Origin: G963677085 sp963677085
GTDB lineage: Bacteria > Planctomycetota > Planctomycetia > Pirellulales > Thermoguttaceae
Direction of reading: 5' to 3'
DNA length: 64,000 bases
Assembly (NCBI GenBank): GCA_963677085.2
Contig: CAXXFH010000004.1
Location: 4,960,001-5,024,000, forward strand
Shown here one piece after another: positions 1 through 9,868 of this stretch (position 1 is its first letter; the number at the start of each line of letters is the position of its first letter). The notes beneath the pieces were generated by a model. That model had not been told where the DNA came from and did no database searches. It saw nothing but the letters and a program-made list of their open reading frames with translations. Position numbers and translations under genes: made by a program.

Positions 1-2
1 GA

Positions 3-119
3 GGCCCCGGCACAATTTACTACTGGCAGCCGGGCCGCGCGATGGTTGTTCGTCAGACGCAAGAAATCCACGAGAAGATGGAAAACCTCATTGAACAGCT
101 CAATCGGGCCGGACAATGA
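3..119 (+). CDS. C-terminal end of an unidentified protein (partial)
   Basis: An open frame enters the window at its left edge and stops at a TGA at 117-119. The visible tail is about 38 residues and ends in a charged, helix-prone stretch (VVRQTQEIHEKMENLIEQLN). Tails of this pattern are common in planctomycete secreted proteins with secretin-like repeats, but too little is present to assign a family. The cinA homologue follows 114 bases downstream on the same strand. Function unknown. Confidence 0.6.
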   Translation, partial: GPGTIYYWQPGRAMVVRQTQEIHEKMENLIEQLNRAGQ

Positions 120-233
120 TTGTCCGTTGCCGTAGTACGGGTGCCACGTTCGCGTGGGCACGCTGGATTTCCGTGGGCGGGCGTGCAACAATACATGGTT
201 TGCCACTTAACCTTCCTCCTTGTGTGAAAAACC

Positions 234-1487
234 ATGCACGCGGAAATCCTGGCCATCGGCGACGAAATCACCAGCGGTCAACTTCTCGACACCAACACCC
301 AATGGCTTAGCCAACGGCTCGAAGAGTTTGGCATTCGCACATTGTATCACACGACGGTGGGCGATGAATTGGAGCCGTGCGCGGCCGTGTTTCGCCAGGC
401 GATGGACCGGTCCGATATTGTTATCTGCACCGGTGGTCTGGGGCCTACGGCCGACGACCTCACGCGTGAGGCCCTTGCCCGGGCGGTTGGTGTGCCGTTG
501 GTCTGCAACGACAAGGCCCTGGAGCACATCCGCAGACTCTTCGCCCGACGCCAACGCGAGATGCCCGCTCGAAACGAGTGCCAAGCACTGTTTCCCGAGG
601 GCGCGGACATGATTCACAACCCCAACGGCACGGCTCCCGGCGTGGCGTTGGAAATCGCTCGGGGTGATCATGGGCCGTGCCACTTTTTCGCCTTGCCCGG
701 CGTACCGGCCGAGATGAAAGAGATGTGGGCCGACTCGCTTGGCACGACTATCCGCCGTCTTTCGGGCGGGAATCATGTGGTGGTGCGTCGGGTGATCAAA
801 TGCTTCGGCGCGGGCGAAAGCCAGATCGAAGCCATGCTGCCCGACTTGATTCGTCGCGGCCGGCAACCCACTGTAGGCATCAACGCCAGCAAGACCACGA
901 TCATTCTCCGCATCAAGGCCGAAGGTCCCACGGAGGAAGCCTGCCGCGAGGCCATCGATCCAACCGTGGCCACGATCCATCAATGCCTGGGCAACCTGGT
1001 TTATGGCGAGGGCGACGACGAACTGCAAGATGCCGTACTTCGGCTGCTCAGTCAACGAAAGAAGACTCTGGCCACGGCCGAATGGGGAACCACCGGCATG
1101 GTCGCCGAAGCGTTAGACAACGCCGCCAACGCCACGAGTTTATACCGCGGTGGTCTGGTAGTTGCCGATCGCTCGGTCCTTGGTCCGATGTTGGACGTTT
1201 CCAACGACTTGCTCGCTGAACACCCGCCGACCAGCGCCGAACTAGTCCGAGCCATGGCCATCGGCTGCCACAAACGCTTTGCCACCGACTATGCCCTGGC
1301 CGTAGGGCAATTTCCCGAGTTCGACCCAACTGCGTCCAAGCCGGGCATGGCCCATTGTGCCCTGGCCACCGCGGACGGCGTCGAGGTCTTCTCCCGCCCT
1401 TACGCCGGACATCCCGCCATTCTCAAAATCCTGGCCACCAAGATGGCCTTAAACGCCGTCCGCCTGACGCTTCTGGAAAAACCCTAG
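234..1487 (+). CDS. cinA: CinA family protein with degenerate C-terminal amidase domain
   Basis: At 417 residues this has normal CinA length. The N-terminal half is a molybdopterin-binding-like (MoCF/COG1058) domain with the TGGLGPTADD motif near residues 66-75. In characterised CinA proteins this half hydrolyses ADP-ribose, and the C-terminal half is a nicotinamide-mononucleotide deamidase used in pyridine-nucleotide salvage. The C-terminal signature, normally AESCTGG, reads AEWGTTG at about 282-288, so the catalytic Ser is a Trp. The Tyr and Lys expected some 20-35 residues later are also not recognisable (GGLVVADRSVLG). I infer that the C-terminal half no longer deamidates NMN. The start gives the canonical MxAEILAIGDE N-terminus. 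It converges on smc. Confidence 0.9.
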   Translation: MHAEILAIGDEITSGQLLDTNTQWLSQRLEEFGIRTLYHTTVGDELEPCAAVFRQAMDRSDIVICTGGLGPTADDLTREALARAVGVPLVCNDKALEHIRRLFARRQREMPARNECQALFPEGADMIHNPNGTAPGVALEIARGDHGPCHFFALPGVPAEMKEMWADSLGTTIRRLSGGNHVVVRRVIKCFGAGESQIEAMLPDLIRRGRQPTVGINASKTTIILRIKAEGPTEEACREAIDPTVATIHQCLGNLVYGEGDDELQDAVLRLLSQRKKTLATAEWGTTGMVAEALDNAANATSLYRGGLVVADRSVLGPMLDVSNDLLAEHPPTSAELVRAMAIGCHKRFATDYALAVGQFPEFDPTASKPGMAHCALATADGVEVFSRPYAGHPAILKILATKMALNAVRLTLLEKP

Positions 1488-1503
1488 TGTGTCAGTCAAA
1501 CGC

Positions 1504-1528
1504 GGGTGGCAGCGATGATTTTGCGGAG
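1504..1528 (+). repeat. 25-bp repeat shared with 36969-36993
   Basis: It lies in the short gap between the cinA stop and the smc stop and is exactly repeated in inverse orientation at 36969-36993. Confidence 0.7.
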
Positions 1529-1607
1529 CAGGCAACGCCATTTCAAGTGCCAACACGAACGACGGAAAAACATTGGGCTACCCGCGCATGGTTAGCCCCG
1601 GCAAACG

Positions 1608-4600
1608 TCAGGCTGCCTGATGCTCGTCGTCGGCTTCGTCTTGCGACTCGGCTTCCGCTTCGGCCAGCCGTTGCGGGTTGATGTGGCCGTCTTCGCTTAC
1701 GTCTTCGAAGCGGACGGAGACCTGTTTCGAGATGCCCGACTCCTGCATCGTTACGCCGTAGATCGTGTTGGCGCAGGTCATCGTCTTCTTTGAATGGGTG
1801 ACGATGATGAACTGTGTCCACGTCAGGAAGTCTTGCAGTACCTTGGTGAAGCGATCGATGTTGGCCTCGTCCAACGCGGCGTCGACCTCGTCGAGCACAC
1901 AGAAGGGGCTCGGCCGGCTGCGGAAGATGGCCAACAGCAGGGCCACGCAGGTGAGCGTCTTTTCGCCACCGCTCAAGAGCGAGATGCTGCGGGGTTCTTT
2001 GCCGGGTGGTCGGGCAACGATTTCGATGCCACTTTCCAGGATGTCGATATCTTCGTCGAGGATGATATCGCCCTGGCCGCCGCCGAACAGGTCGCGGAAG
2101 AGTTGCTGGAAATGTCCACGCACGGTGGCCAGTGTTTCGGAGAACAATCGCCGGCTATCGGCGTTGATCTTCTCAATAATCTTCACCAGCGAATTCTTCG
2201 CGTCAACCAGGTCGTGATACTGGCCGGCAAGGCTCTCGTGCCGGGTTTCGAGTTCTTCGAGTTCGGCCAACGCTTCGAGGTTCACATTGCCGATGTTGCT
2301 GATTTTGCGCCGCAACTCGTCGATCTCTTGCTGAACCTGGTCTCGCTGTTGTTGTTCTTCCTCGGTCGGGTCGTGTTCCAATTCGGCCAGTTCAATGTTG
2401 TAGTCATCGCGGAGGCGGCTGGCCAGGCTGTTGCGCTCGTAACGGACCTCGTTGGCGGCCAGATCGGCCTTGTGGATTTTGTCTTCGAGCTTGCGAATCA
2501 TGCTGCGAAGCTGCTGCACTTCGGCCGTTAGTTCGGTTCGCTGCTGATGGCAGGTCTCGCGCTGGTTGATCAGCGCGACGGTCTCCCGGGCGAAGGTTTC
2601 TTTGTGTAGATACAGCTCGGCGACTTCCGACTCGGCCGTGAGAATGTTCCACTGCGAACGTTTGGCTCGATCGGCACATTCGGCCAGTCGCTGGTGTCCT
2701 TCGGCGAGTGCCCGATGGTGTTCCTCGCGACCCTGCTCGTACTGGCGCATTTGGGTGCGAAGGTTTCGCAAACGTTCCTCGCTCTTGGCCAGTTCGACTT
2801 TGATTTCGGTTGTTTCACGGTCGCAGCGATGGCGCTGATCTTCCAGATGACCAAGTTGTTGGTTGAGATTTTCCAGCCGGGTTTCCATGTCGGCCAGTCG
2901 GGTGTCGAATTCGGTGCGGCGCTGGCGGACTTCGGCCAACTGCTCTTCGGCGGCCGCGTGTTGCGTCTCGGCCGCTTTCAGCTCCGTCTGCAAAACTTCG
3001 CGTTGCTGGGTAAGCTGGCCGCGACGGCCTTCGGTGGCCGTGATCTGAAAACGCTGCTCGGCCAGCCGATCGATTGCCTGGCGATGCGCAGTCGTTTTGG
3101 TGTCGACCTGCTCGCGCTGTTGCGTGATTTGGTCGGTCAGACTTTTGACAGTCGTTTCAAGTTGGCCGATGCGCGTGCCGAGTTCGCCCAGTTGGGTCTG
3201 CAGCGCGCGAAGCTGACTCTGCCGCGATACCAGTCCCGTGGAAACATTCGGCGGCCCGACGATCAACGTGCCGTCGACCCCAAGCCATTCGCCGGCCAGG
3301 GTGACGTAGCTCAATCGCGAGTCGACCGTAGCTTTAAGTGCCAGTGCGTGGGCGAGTTTCTCGACGATCCACGTGCGTCCCAGCAGGCGCTGAGCCAATG
3401 CCACGTAGGTTGGGTCGGTCTCGACGAACCGATCAGCACGTCCCAGCACGCCCGGCTTTCCTTTCAGATCGACATCGGTGGGCTCGGAAACGTCGGCCGC
3501 TAGGTCGAGACGTACGAATCCCACTCGACCGGGAAGCTGGGGAGCATTGGCTTTCAGATGGGCCAGCAGTTCGTCGCCTTCGGCCAGCACCACGTGATGG
3601 GCGGCGGCGCCGAGGGCCACGTCGACCAAGGGGGCAATCTCCACGCTTACCCGAAACAGATCGGCGACCAATCCGCACACCGAGCGAAACGGCCCGTCGT
3701 CGCCGGCCTGGGCGGCTGCCAACACTTGTTTCACGCCGGCGCTGAGTCCTTCGCGTTTGCGGTGCAACTCTTCGAGTACGGCCACGCGTTCGGCCGTGGC
3801 ACTGCGACGCTGCCGCAGTTCGGCCAACTCTTCCTGGCGGGCGGCCAACTGTTGTTCGTAGTGCAGCAGTTGGGTTTTGGCCGCTTCGAGCCGTTGGTTA
3901 CGGTCGTCGACCTCGCGTGTGAGTTCTCGGGCGTCGGTGCGCAGTTGCTCGATTTCGGTGGCCAGCTCTTCGAGTTGCCGGTCCAGCTCCACCAGACGTT
4001 TTCCAGCCCGATCGCGAACGGCATCGCAGCCCGTAACCTGGCTTTTCAGGGCGCTGATTTCGTTGCCCAGCTCGGCAGCCAGACGCATCTGCTCCAGGTA
4101 GGCGGCACGACGTTGTTCGTTTTCACCACGGAGTTGGTCCATGCTGTCGATTACGCCGGTCAATGCCCGTTCGCGATCGACGAGTCGCACACTAATTTCG
4201 CGGTGGTGTTGTTCGGCCTGTTCGACTTCCGTCTCGGTTACGCGAAGCTCTTCGCGCAAGTCGCACTCGCGGGCGTTCATGGCAGCCAGTTTTTGCCGAC
4301 GCCGAGTGACCTCGGTTGCCAAGTCGACGCTGCGGGTCCGTTCGTGCTCGATGGTCGACTCGCAGGCGGCGATTCGCTCGCGGTTGGCGGCAATTCGCGT
4401 TTCCGACCGGCGAATGGCGTCGTTGACTTCGTCTACCTGGCCGTCGATCTCCAGCAGTCCCGTCTCAGCGGCCTCGGCCCGAGCGGCTGCGGCATCTCGC
4501 TGATCGCGATGGCTTTGCAGTTCCGCTTCGAACTGTTCGAGCCGGTCGGTCAGGTGTCGCCAATCGACCAATCCGACCTGGGTACGCAGTTCCTGAAGCC

Positions 4601-5258
4601 GGTCGGTATATTCTTTGTAGCGCCGGGCCTTTCCGGCCTGAAGACGGACACTCCGCAGGCGGCTTTCCACCTCGTCGACGATGTCGCTTAGCCGCAGCAG
4701 GTTCTGTTCCACACGATCGAGCCGTCGGAGCGATTCGAGCTTTCGGGCCTTGAACCGGCTGATGCCGGCGGCTTCCTCGAAGATCACCCGGCGTTCTTGG
4801 GCCGACGACTGCAACAGCACATCGACCTTACCCTGCTCGATCACGCTGTAGGCATGGGTGCCCATGCCCGTGCCGGAGAGCAGGTCGCGGATGTCGCGCA
4901 AGCGGCTGGGCGCCCGATTGATTAGATACTCGCCCTCGCCGCTACGATAGACACGGCGCGTGATGTGAACCTCGGGCGAGTCGGTGTCGAGCAAGCGTTT
5001 GGAGTTGTCGAACGTGAGCGTGATTTCGGCCGAGTTCATTCCTCGCCGTGTGCCGGAGCCGTTGAAGATGACGTCGGCCATCTCCTTGCCCCGCAGGCTC
5101 TTGACGCTCTGCTCTCCGAGGACCCACTTGATCGCGTCGACGATGTTCGACTTGCCCGAACCGTTAGGCCCCACCACCACGGTGATCCCGGGTGGAAACT
5201 CGAAGCGAGTTTTGTCGGCAAAACTCTTAAAACCGACGAGTTCGAGGGCCTTGAGCAT
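1608..5258 (-). CDS. smc: Chromosome segregation protein SMC
   Basis: This is a 1216-residue SMC ATPase, full length for the bacterial family, which forms the core of the chromosome-condensing SMC-ScpAB complex. Walker A (GPNGSGKS) is at residues 30-37. Two long heptad-rich coiled coils flank a central hinge at about 500-680, where the coiled-coil pattern breaks. The ABC signature LSGGEK is near 1095 and Walker B ([11 protein letters not shown]) near 1121-1131, followed by the D-loop. The last 20 residues are acidic and Glu/Ala-rich. The start [13 protein letters not shown] is the standard SMC N-terminus. No scpA or scpB gene is adjacent. The FlgI-like gene lies upstream on the same strand. 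Confidence 0.97.
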   Translation of the reverse strand: MLKALELVGFKSFADKTRFEFPPGITVVVGPNGSGKSNIVDAIKWVLGEQSVKSLRGKEMADVIFNGSGTRRGMNSAEITLTFDNSKRLLDTDSPEVHITRRVYRSGEGEYLINRAPSRLRDIRDLLSGTGMGTHAYSVIEQGKVDVLLQSSAQERRVIFEEAAGISRFKARKLESLRRLDRVEQNLLRLSDIVDEVESRLRSVRLQAGKARRYKEYTDRLQELRTQVGLVDWRHLTDRLEQFEAELQSHRDQRDAAAARAEAAETGLLEIDGQVDEVNDAIRRSETRIAANRERIAACESTIEHERTRSVDLATEVTRRRQKLAAMNARECDLREELRVTETEVEQAEQHHREISVRLVDRERALTGVIDSMDQLRGENEQRRAAYLEQMRLAAELGNEISALKSQVTGCDAVRDRAGKRLVELDRQLEELATEIEQLRTDARELTREVDDRNQRLEAAKTQLLHYEQQLAARQEELAELRQRRSATAERVAVLEELHRKREGLSAGVKQVLAAAQAGDDGPFRSVCGLVADLFRVSVEIAPLVDVALGAAAHHVVLAEGDELLAHLKANAPQLPGRVGFVRLDLAADVSEPTDVDLKGKPGVLGRADRFVETDPTYVALAQRLLGRTWIVEKLAHALALKATVDSRLSYVTLAGEWLGVDGTLIVGPPNVSTGLVSRQSQLRALQTQLGELGTRIGQLETTVKSLTDQITQQREQVDTKTTAHRQAIDRLAEQRFQITATEGRRGQLTQQREVLQTELKAAETQHAAAEEQLAEVRQRRTEFDTRLADMETRLENLNQQLGHLEDQRHRCDRETTEIKVELAKSEERLRNLRTQMRQYEQGREEHHRALAEGHQRLAECADRAKRSQWNILTAESEVAELYLHKETFARETVALINQRETCHQQRTELTAEVQQLRSMIRKLEDKIHKADLAANEVRYERNSLASRLRDDYNIELAELEHDPTEEEQQQRDQVQQEIDELRRKISNIGNVNLEALAELEELETRHESLAGQYHDLVDAKNSLVKIIEKINADSRRLFSETLATVRGHFQQLFRDLFGGGQGDIILDEDIDILESGIEIVARPPGKEPRSISLLSGGEKTLTCVALLLAIFRSRPSPFCVLDEVDAALDEANIDRFTKVLQDFLTWTQFIIVTHSKKTMTCANTIYGVTMQESGISKQVSVRFEDVSEDGHINPQRLAEAEAESQDEADDEHQAA

Positions 5259-5319
5259 GGGGAAATGGGGAGCAGGAGGATGGCGAACGCGGGAGTGTGG
5301 CTAATGCCGCGTCAAATCG

Positions 5320-5397
5320 CCGGTAACGGGTGCCGGGGGCAGAAAAGCCTGCCGCCGGTTCGGCAAGGGCGGGCAAGCCGCCCATGGCACCCGACCT
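5320..5397. repeat. Palindromic intergenic repeat upstream of smc
   Basis: Between smc and the FlgI-like gene lies a GC-rich stretch bounded by GGGTGCC and GGCACCC. Its CGGGCAAGCCGCCCATGGCA segment resembles the reverse complement of a segment at 57949-57970. It appears to belong to the GGCAC-flanked dispersed repeats of this window. Confidence 0.5.
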
Positions 5398-5419
5398 GTA
5401 ACCTCGATAGGACAGACCA

Positions 5420-7297
5420 CTAGTCACGACCCATTATTCTAGCAAGGAAACCACGCTTCGGGTGGGGGGACTCTGGGGATTCACTCCCTGATTCAGGCGA
5501 CCCACCCGAAAGGCTGGTGTCGCTTGCGTCTTGGGGTTCAGCCTCGTCGCCTCGATCGTCCGACTGGGCAGCCGCTTCGCCGTCACCCGAGCGATTGAAG
5601 GTTCTTCCACCCTTCGGGAGGGAGTCGACTGCCAAGTGGCTCGTCAAAGCGCCGGTCGCTTTAGCCTCCTGCAGTGCTTGGACAACATCCGGGTAGGTGC
5701 CGTCAAGCTCGACGATGGCTCGAACCACGTCGTCGAGTTTCGAGGAAACCACGCGTCGTTCGTCGGGTTTGTTGGTCGCGAAACGAGCAATCGAAACCTC
5801 GTCGGGCCCCGTCGCGGTAATCATGATCTGCGTGCCGGCGTTAACCGCCAGCGGCGTCTGAAAACGTTGCTCGCGTCCGAAGAGCACCAACTCAGGCCGC
5901 CGGCTGTGGGTCAGGTGGACCATGGCCGGGCCGGACGTGTCGAGCACGTGGTAGCTGAACTCGCCACCAAGTCGCTCGCCCATCACGAGCGGTTCGTGGG
6001 GGTTCATCAGCCACAGGGAACGAAACGCTCCGTATCGGGTTTCTGCACTGGAAACCGAAAGCAGGTCGCGAAGTTCGTCGTAAGCGTGGAAGTCGCCCAA
6101 CGTGCTGAGGGCCGCTAGGGCAAAGACACGGAAGGCCGGTTCGTTGCGGGCTGCTTCCCCCAGCGTTTTGGCCGCTTCGCTGCGTTCGAGATAGGCCAAG
6201 GCTTCGGCGGCGAAGAATCGGGTTTCGATGGTGGGACCCTTGAGACCTTCAAGCAACACATCGACGCCCTCGACGCCCATCGATTCCAATTCCAGGGCCG
6301 CCTGCGAGGCAGTAACCGGATCGAGCAGACGATGCCCTAGCTCTTCGAGCCGTTCGGCACGCTCGGCCGTGTTCTCTCGCAAGGCCACCGCACGGACAAC
6401 ATTCACGTAACGCTCGATGTTGTTTTGGTAACGGGGGTGGATCTTCAGGTCGACCAACTTGTCGGTTTGGGCATTCGCCACCCCCACCTTGATTCCGCGA
6501 TCGAAGGTATGGAATCGCCGGTTAACGGCCGTGGCGATACGGGCACTGTTGACCACGTTTTGGTGGTCGGGCTTGAGGACCAACATCATCGGCCGTGATT
6601 TCAGGCAGATGCCGCCGCCGAGAACCATCCCGCGTCCCAGGCGAATGCGGTCCTTTTGGTCGGTGGCTGAAGGATCGACGAGGATCGGCCCTTCGGCGAT
6701 ACCCAAAGCGTGACCCTTGTGGATTTGGTTTTCCAGCACGGCCAACTCACGCAGTCGAGTTGGCAGCAGGTGCCCACCGCGAAGGCTGGTTGTCTCGCTC
6801 CGCGACGGAATGCGGACTTCGATGTCGAAGTGGTCTCCCTTGCGAATTCCTGCCCGCAGAACGCCGCGCACGACGACCATTGCCGTGTCTTTCGATCGCA
6901 AAATGGTGTTCGGCTTATCGACCCCCCGCGCCTTCATCTCGGAGATCAGCAAATTTCGCTGGGGCGAGGGTGCCGGATCGCTTCCGGTTCCGTTGAGGCC
7001 GGTAACCAGCCCTACGGCTTCGACTTGCACGGGATACATACCAAAGGGCACCGCCATGTCGCCGACCAGTTGCGGTCGAGGACGAGACTGCCTCGCCTCC
7101 TCGGAATCCGGGCTTTGGGAGCGTACACCGTTCCAACATGAGCAACCGCTCAGCAGAACAATGCCGCAACACAACCACGCATACCGGTGGCCGGCCTGAA
7201 GCAGCGATTGCGGCGGAAAGCCAGCGCGTGCGGCAAAAAGACGCGTGCGCAGTGGTGTACGGCCTGGGATCGGGGTGGGCACAAGGCGAGATTTCAT
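5420..7297 (-). CDS. FlgI-like (flagellar P-ring domain) lipoprotein with HEAT-like repeats
   Basis: From the ATG at 7297 the product is 625 residues. An uncharged segment ends in a lipobox (LLSGC, Cys about residue 52), so I predict an outer-membrane lipoprotein with an unusually long n-region. The middle part matches FlgI, the flagellar P-ring subunit (LVTGLNGTGSDP, RNLLISEMKARGV, TAMVVVRGVLRAGIRKGD, FDIEVRIPSRSETTSLRGG). After it come HEAT-like alpha-helical repeats (ALELESMGVEGVDVLLEGL, FAAEALAYLE) and an unassigned C-terminal domain ending in an acidic/Ser-rich tail. True FlgI is about 350-370 residues and not a lipoprotein, so this is a planctomycete derivative. No other flagellar gene is in the window. 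The frame stays open to 7489, but only the ATG at 7297 gives a plausible export signal. Confidence 0.8.
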   Translation of the reverse strand: MKSRLVPTPIPGRTPLRTRLFAARAGFPPQSLLQAGHRYAWLCCGIVLLSGCSCWNGVRSQSPDSEEARQSRPRPQLVGDMAVPFGMYPVQVEAVGLVTGLNGTGSDPAPSPQRNLLISEMKARGVDKPNTILRSKDTAMVVVRGVLRAGIRKGDHFDIEVRIPSRSETTSLRGGHLLPTRLRELAVLENQIHKGHALGIAEGPILVDPSATDQKDRIRLGRGMVLGGGICLKSRPMMLVLKPDHQNVVNSARIATAVNRRFHTFDRGIKVGVANAQTDKLVDLKIHPRYQNNIERYVNVVRAVALRENTAERAERLEELGHRLLDPVTASQAALELESMGVEGVDVLLEGLKGPTIETRFFAAEALAYLERSEAAKTLGEAARNEPAFRVFALAALSTLGDFHAYDELRDLLSVSSAETRYGAFRSLWLMNPHEPLVMGERLGGEFSYHVLDTSGPAMVHLTHSRRPELVLFGREQRFQTPLAVNAGTQIMITATGPDEVSIARFATNKPDERRVVSSKLDDVVRAIVELDGTYPDVVQALQEAKATGALTSHLAVDSLPKGGRTFNRSGDGEAAAQSDDRGDEAEPQDASDTSLSGGSPESGSESPESPHPKRGFLARIMGRD

Positions 7298-7654
7298 GCT
7301 TCCATGCACTCCCAAAACGTTGGTCAAGGCAGACAAACGCCCGCCGGCAGCGACGTGTCGAAGCCCAGCGAATGTCGAGGGAAACCGACCGGACGGCCGT
7401 GACGGACCAACGCATACGGATAAGTTCAACCGGCATCCTTGCCGGCCTGAGGAAAAGGTAGTTGGCCGGAACGATAGTGATTTCCCCACACAGAGTCAAG
7501 GCGAACTATCCCCCCGCGCGATCTGAACGATTTGGCGTTGCCGGGCTTGGAACGAGCAAGAAAAATCGATGCAGAAGGTGATAGTGCGCCGCCGCACCAT
7601 TTCTGCGGGTGCTTGGGCCTCCCGCAGAGCAAAACCCTGGCCGGTCGAGTGGCA
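7298..7654. other. Intergenic region, no gene seen
   Basis: These 357 bases between the FlgI-like gene and yidD hold only overlapping short frames without family features. Any promoter for the FlgI-like gene should lie here, but no convincing -35/-10 pair was found. Confidence 0.4.
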
Positions 7655-7972
7655 CTACGGCGGATCGTACCCCCCAGGATGAAATGGGTGGCAACGTAGA
7701 ATCCGCCCGATGCCGCGAAGCGATCCGCGAATTGCTCCGTATTTCCGCACGGCCAAGATGAAATACGTGCTACACGACGGATAAAACCGGCAGTGGCGCC
7801 CCAGCATTGGGCTGAGGAACAACTGGTAGCCGCGCACCAGGGCAATCAGCACCCAACCTGGCAAGTGTACGGCCGCGCTCCACACGGTGGAACAGAAGCC
7901 ATCAGACTGCGAGTTGGGTTTCACGTTGAAGGTCTCAGCGGGGGTGTTTTTGGGGCCTATTGCGTCCGGCAT
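7655..7972 (-). CDS. yidD: Membrane protein insertion efficiency factor YidD
   Basis: This is a small YidD-family protein, which assists insertion of inner-membrane proteins together with YidC. The diagnostic core is present: [41 protein letters not shown], then the [10 protein letters not shown] end motif. The start at 7972 gives 105 residues. The frame is open to 8026, but that extension lies in a dispersed repeat, so the inner ATG is preferred. The N-terminal 35 residues are longer than in most YidD proteins. It sits downstream of rnpA as in many bacteria, but without the usual rpmH or yidC neighbours, and a repeat separates it from rnpA. Confidence 0.9.
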   Translation of the reverse strand: MPDAIGPKNTPAETFNVKPNSQSDGFCSTVWSAAVHLPGWVLIALVRGYQLFLSPMLGRHCRFYPSCSTYFILAVRKYGAIRGSLRGIGRILRCHPFHPGGYDPP

Positions 7973-8058
7973 TGCTTGTCGAATGAGGGCGACCAGCGGG
8001 AGCCCGGTTTTCCGGGCCGAACGCAATGAAGTGTCCCATAATCAAACCAGGAACCAAA
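7957..8058 (-). repeat. Copy C of a ~105-bp structured dispersed repeat
   Basis: Read on the minus strand, this copy runs from GGTTCCTGGTTTGATT to CGCAATAG. It is closely similar to 29323-29432 and recognisably similar to the minus strand of 34967-35070 and to 60498-60599. It contains the internal hairpin GCCCGGAAAACCGGGC. Its end overlaps the possible N-terminal extension of yidD, which argues for the shorter yidD start. Confidence 0.85.
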
Positions 8059-8087
8059 TGCTTTGCCAGCTTTTAATTTTGATTTGA

Positions 8088-8150
8088 GGGTGTCACGGGC
8101 AGCTTGTATGCCCGTGTTCGGCACTGGCTGACAAGCAGCCCGTGACACCC
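8088..8150. repeat. Inverted repeat of the GTGCCACTGGC/CAGCCCGTGAC type
   Basis: The arms 8088-8107 and 8131-8150 are 20-base inverted repeats with one mismatch (GGGTGTCACGGGC and its complement). The loop contains CACTGGCTGACAAGCAGCC, shared with 29276-29298 and, in reverse orientation, 16122-16144. It lies beside copy C of the 105-bp repeat. Confidence 0.85.
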
Positions 8151-8185
8151 CGTTGTCCAGGGCACCTTGCTGTCGAGGGCACCCG

Positions 8186-8602
8186 TCACTTCGGGTTCGA
8201 CGTAGCACCAAGAGAACGTCGCTCTCGCCGCCGGTCTCTCCCAAGACGTTCTCTCCCAAGACGTTGCGACACCTGTTGCGCCAATCGGACCAGCGAATCT
8301 TGCAGAGGTAGTAGTTGCGGCTCGACACCCGGCCGCGGGATTACTACCAAGTCGACTCCCTCGGGAAGCCGCAGCCGGGTGGTTCGGAACGCTTCGCGCA
8401 GCAAGCGTTTCCACCGGTTGCGGACCACGGCCCCGCCTATCTTCCGCGAAACCGACAGCCCCAAACGGGGGTGCGGTAAGTCGTTGTAGCAGCCGAATAC
8501 CAGGAGCAAACCATCGCCCGCCCGACAACGTCGCGCATAGGCCCGCTGAAAATCGGCGTGGCGACGGATGTGGTACTCGGGCCGAAAACGCTGGTCGCCC
8601 AT
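8186..8602 (-). CDS. rnpA: Ribonuclease P protein component
   Basis: This is a 138-residue RnpA, the protein cofactor that helps the RNase P ribozyme process pre-tRNA 5' leaders. The RNA-binding signature RNRWKRLLREAFR begins at residue 61, preceded by the family pattern LGLSVSRKIGGAVVRN; the N-terminal FRPEYHIRRHADFQRAY helix is also typical. The Arg-rich C-terminal tail (GRERLGRDRRRERRSLG) is longer than usual. The start at 8602 is preferred because it begins 4 bases after the cbpA stop, suggesting co-transcription; the open frame runs further upstream into cbpA. No rpmH or rnpB was found nearby. Confidence 0.93.
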   Translation of the reverse strand: MGDQRFRPEYHIRRHADFQRAYARRCRAGDGLLLVFGCYNDLPHPRLGLSVSRKIGGAVVRNRWKRLLREAFRTTRLRLPEGVDLVVIPRPGVEPQLLPLQDSLVRLAQQVSQRLGRERLGRDRRRERRSLGATSNPK

Positions 8603-8606
8603 CAAT

Positions 8607-9578
8607 TTACCACCGAAGGTCGGAACGGGGATCCTGGGGATGGCGCTCGGCGATCTCCGCAATCGCCTTCTGCTCGGCGTCGTCTAGTCCCTCGGGCAAC
8701 ACGATCTGGACCTCGGCCAACAGGTCGCCCGCCGTGCCGCTTTTCGGATGTACGCCGTGTCCCTTCACCCGAAGTTTTGTCCCGCTCGAAGTACCGGCCG
8801 GCACACGCAGGGCCACGGTGCCCTTGGGGGTAGGGATGTCGACTTTAGCCCCCAGTGCGGCCTCGGCCAGCGTGACGGGCACCTTCAGGTGCAAATGGTT
8901 GCCGCGGCGTTGGAACACCGGATGGGGAGCTACTCGGATGGTGATGATGATGTCGCCGGGGGTTCCCCGTCGTTGGCCGGGTTCTCCTTGGCCGCGCAAC
9001 CGAATTTTTTTGCCGTCTTCAATACCGGCCGGGATTTTCACCGAGATCGTTTCGGTCTTGCCCGACTGGCGTTGCACGGCCAATTGGACTTCGCCGCCGG
9101 AAATGGCCGTGTTGAAGGGAATGTGGACCTCGTGATGCAGGTCCGCGCCTCGCCGGGGTGGTGCCGATCGGGTTGGGCCCCCGCCGGTTGCTTGGCCAGG
9201 ACCGGGACGGAACTGGCGGAAGAAATCGGCGAAAGCTCCCCCAGGCGGTTGCCCGTAGCGTTCGCCAAAGAACTGACTGAGGTCGACATCCTCGAACTGA
9301 GGACCGCCGGGGCCTCCCCCCCAGTTGGCGCCACCGTAAGGCCCGCCCGCCGAAGCTGTCTCGAACGAACTTCCGTAGCGGTCGTACATTTCCCGCTTTT
9401 CCGGGTCGTTTAGTACATCGAAGGCCTTCTGCACTTCCTGGAACTTTTTCTTGGCCGTTTTGTCATCCGGGTTCATGTCGGGGTGATACTTTCGCGCCAA
9501 ATCGCGATAGGCCTTTTGAATTTCGGCCTGCGACGCATCACGGCGAATGCCCAACGTCTTGTAGTAGTCCTCAGCCAT
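8607..9578 (-). CDS. cbpA: DnaJ-class co-chaperone of the CbpA type
   Basis: This 323-residue protein has an N-terminal J domain with the HPD motif at 32-34, which stimulates DnaK ATPase. A Gly/Phe-rich linker follows at about 75-140 (GGPYGGANWGGGPGGPQF), then the DnaJ C-terminal substrate-binding domains (HHEVHIPFNTAISGGEVQL onward). There is no CxxCxGxG zinc-finger repeat, which makes it CbpA/DnaJ type B rather than canonical DnaJ. The very end (AEQKAIAEIAERHPQDPRSDLRW) is a short charged helix. rnpA follows 4 bases downstream. No dnaK or grpE is nearby. Confidence 0.93.
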   Translation of the reverse strand: MAEDYYKTLGIRRDASQAEIQKAYRDLARKYHPDMNPDDKTAKKKFQEVQKAFDVLNDPEKREMYDRYGSSFETASAGGPYGGANWGGGPGGPQFEDVDLSQFFGERYGQPPGGAFADFFRQFRPGPGQATGGGPTRSAPPRRGADLHHEVHIPFNTAISGGEVQLAVQRQSGKTETISVKIPAGIEDGKKIRLRGQGEPGQRRGTPGDIIITIRVAPHPVFQRRGNHLHLKVPVTLAEAALGAKVDIPTPKGTVALRVPAGTSSGTKLRVKGHGVHPKSGTAGDLLAEVQIVLPEGLDDAEQKAIAEIAERHPQDPRSDLRW

Positions 9579-9868
9579 ATGGATTCGATATCACTGCTAT
9601 TGGGAACGAGGCGGCGCAAAACCGCAACGCCGACCATTTTACGACCGTTGCCCCCGATCCTTCAACCCTAGCTTGCACCGGACCTCAAGCTTCAGGGCCT
9701 TTATTGCCTACGATCGGTATAACCGGCCGGATCTCCACCTTCCTTGCCGGTGGCGAGTAGCCAGCGTCTATCGGGCCATCGCCGTGGCTGCCCGGCTACC
9801 TCGGCCCGACTGCCTGCGTGCTACGGTTGAACAGGCAGCGGTTTCCCGTGGAAAACAGAGAAACGACG

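Noticed and set aside
207..1055. 282-codon minus-strand frame over cinA
   Set aside because: Antisense shadow of cinA without recognisable features.
1794..4691. Long plus-strand frames inside smc
   Set aside because: They lie antisense to smc, are rich in shadow-type residues and show no family motifs. GC-rich codon bias creates such frames.
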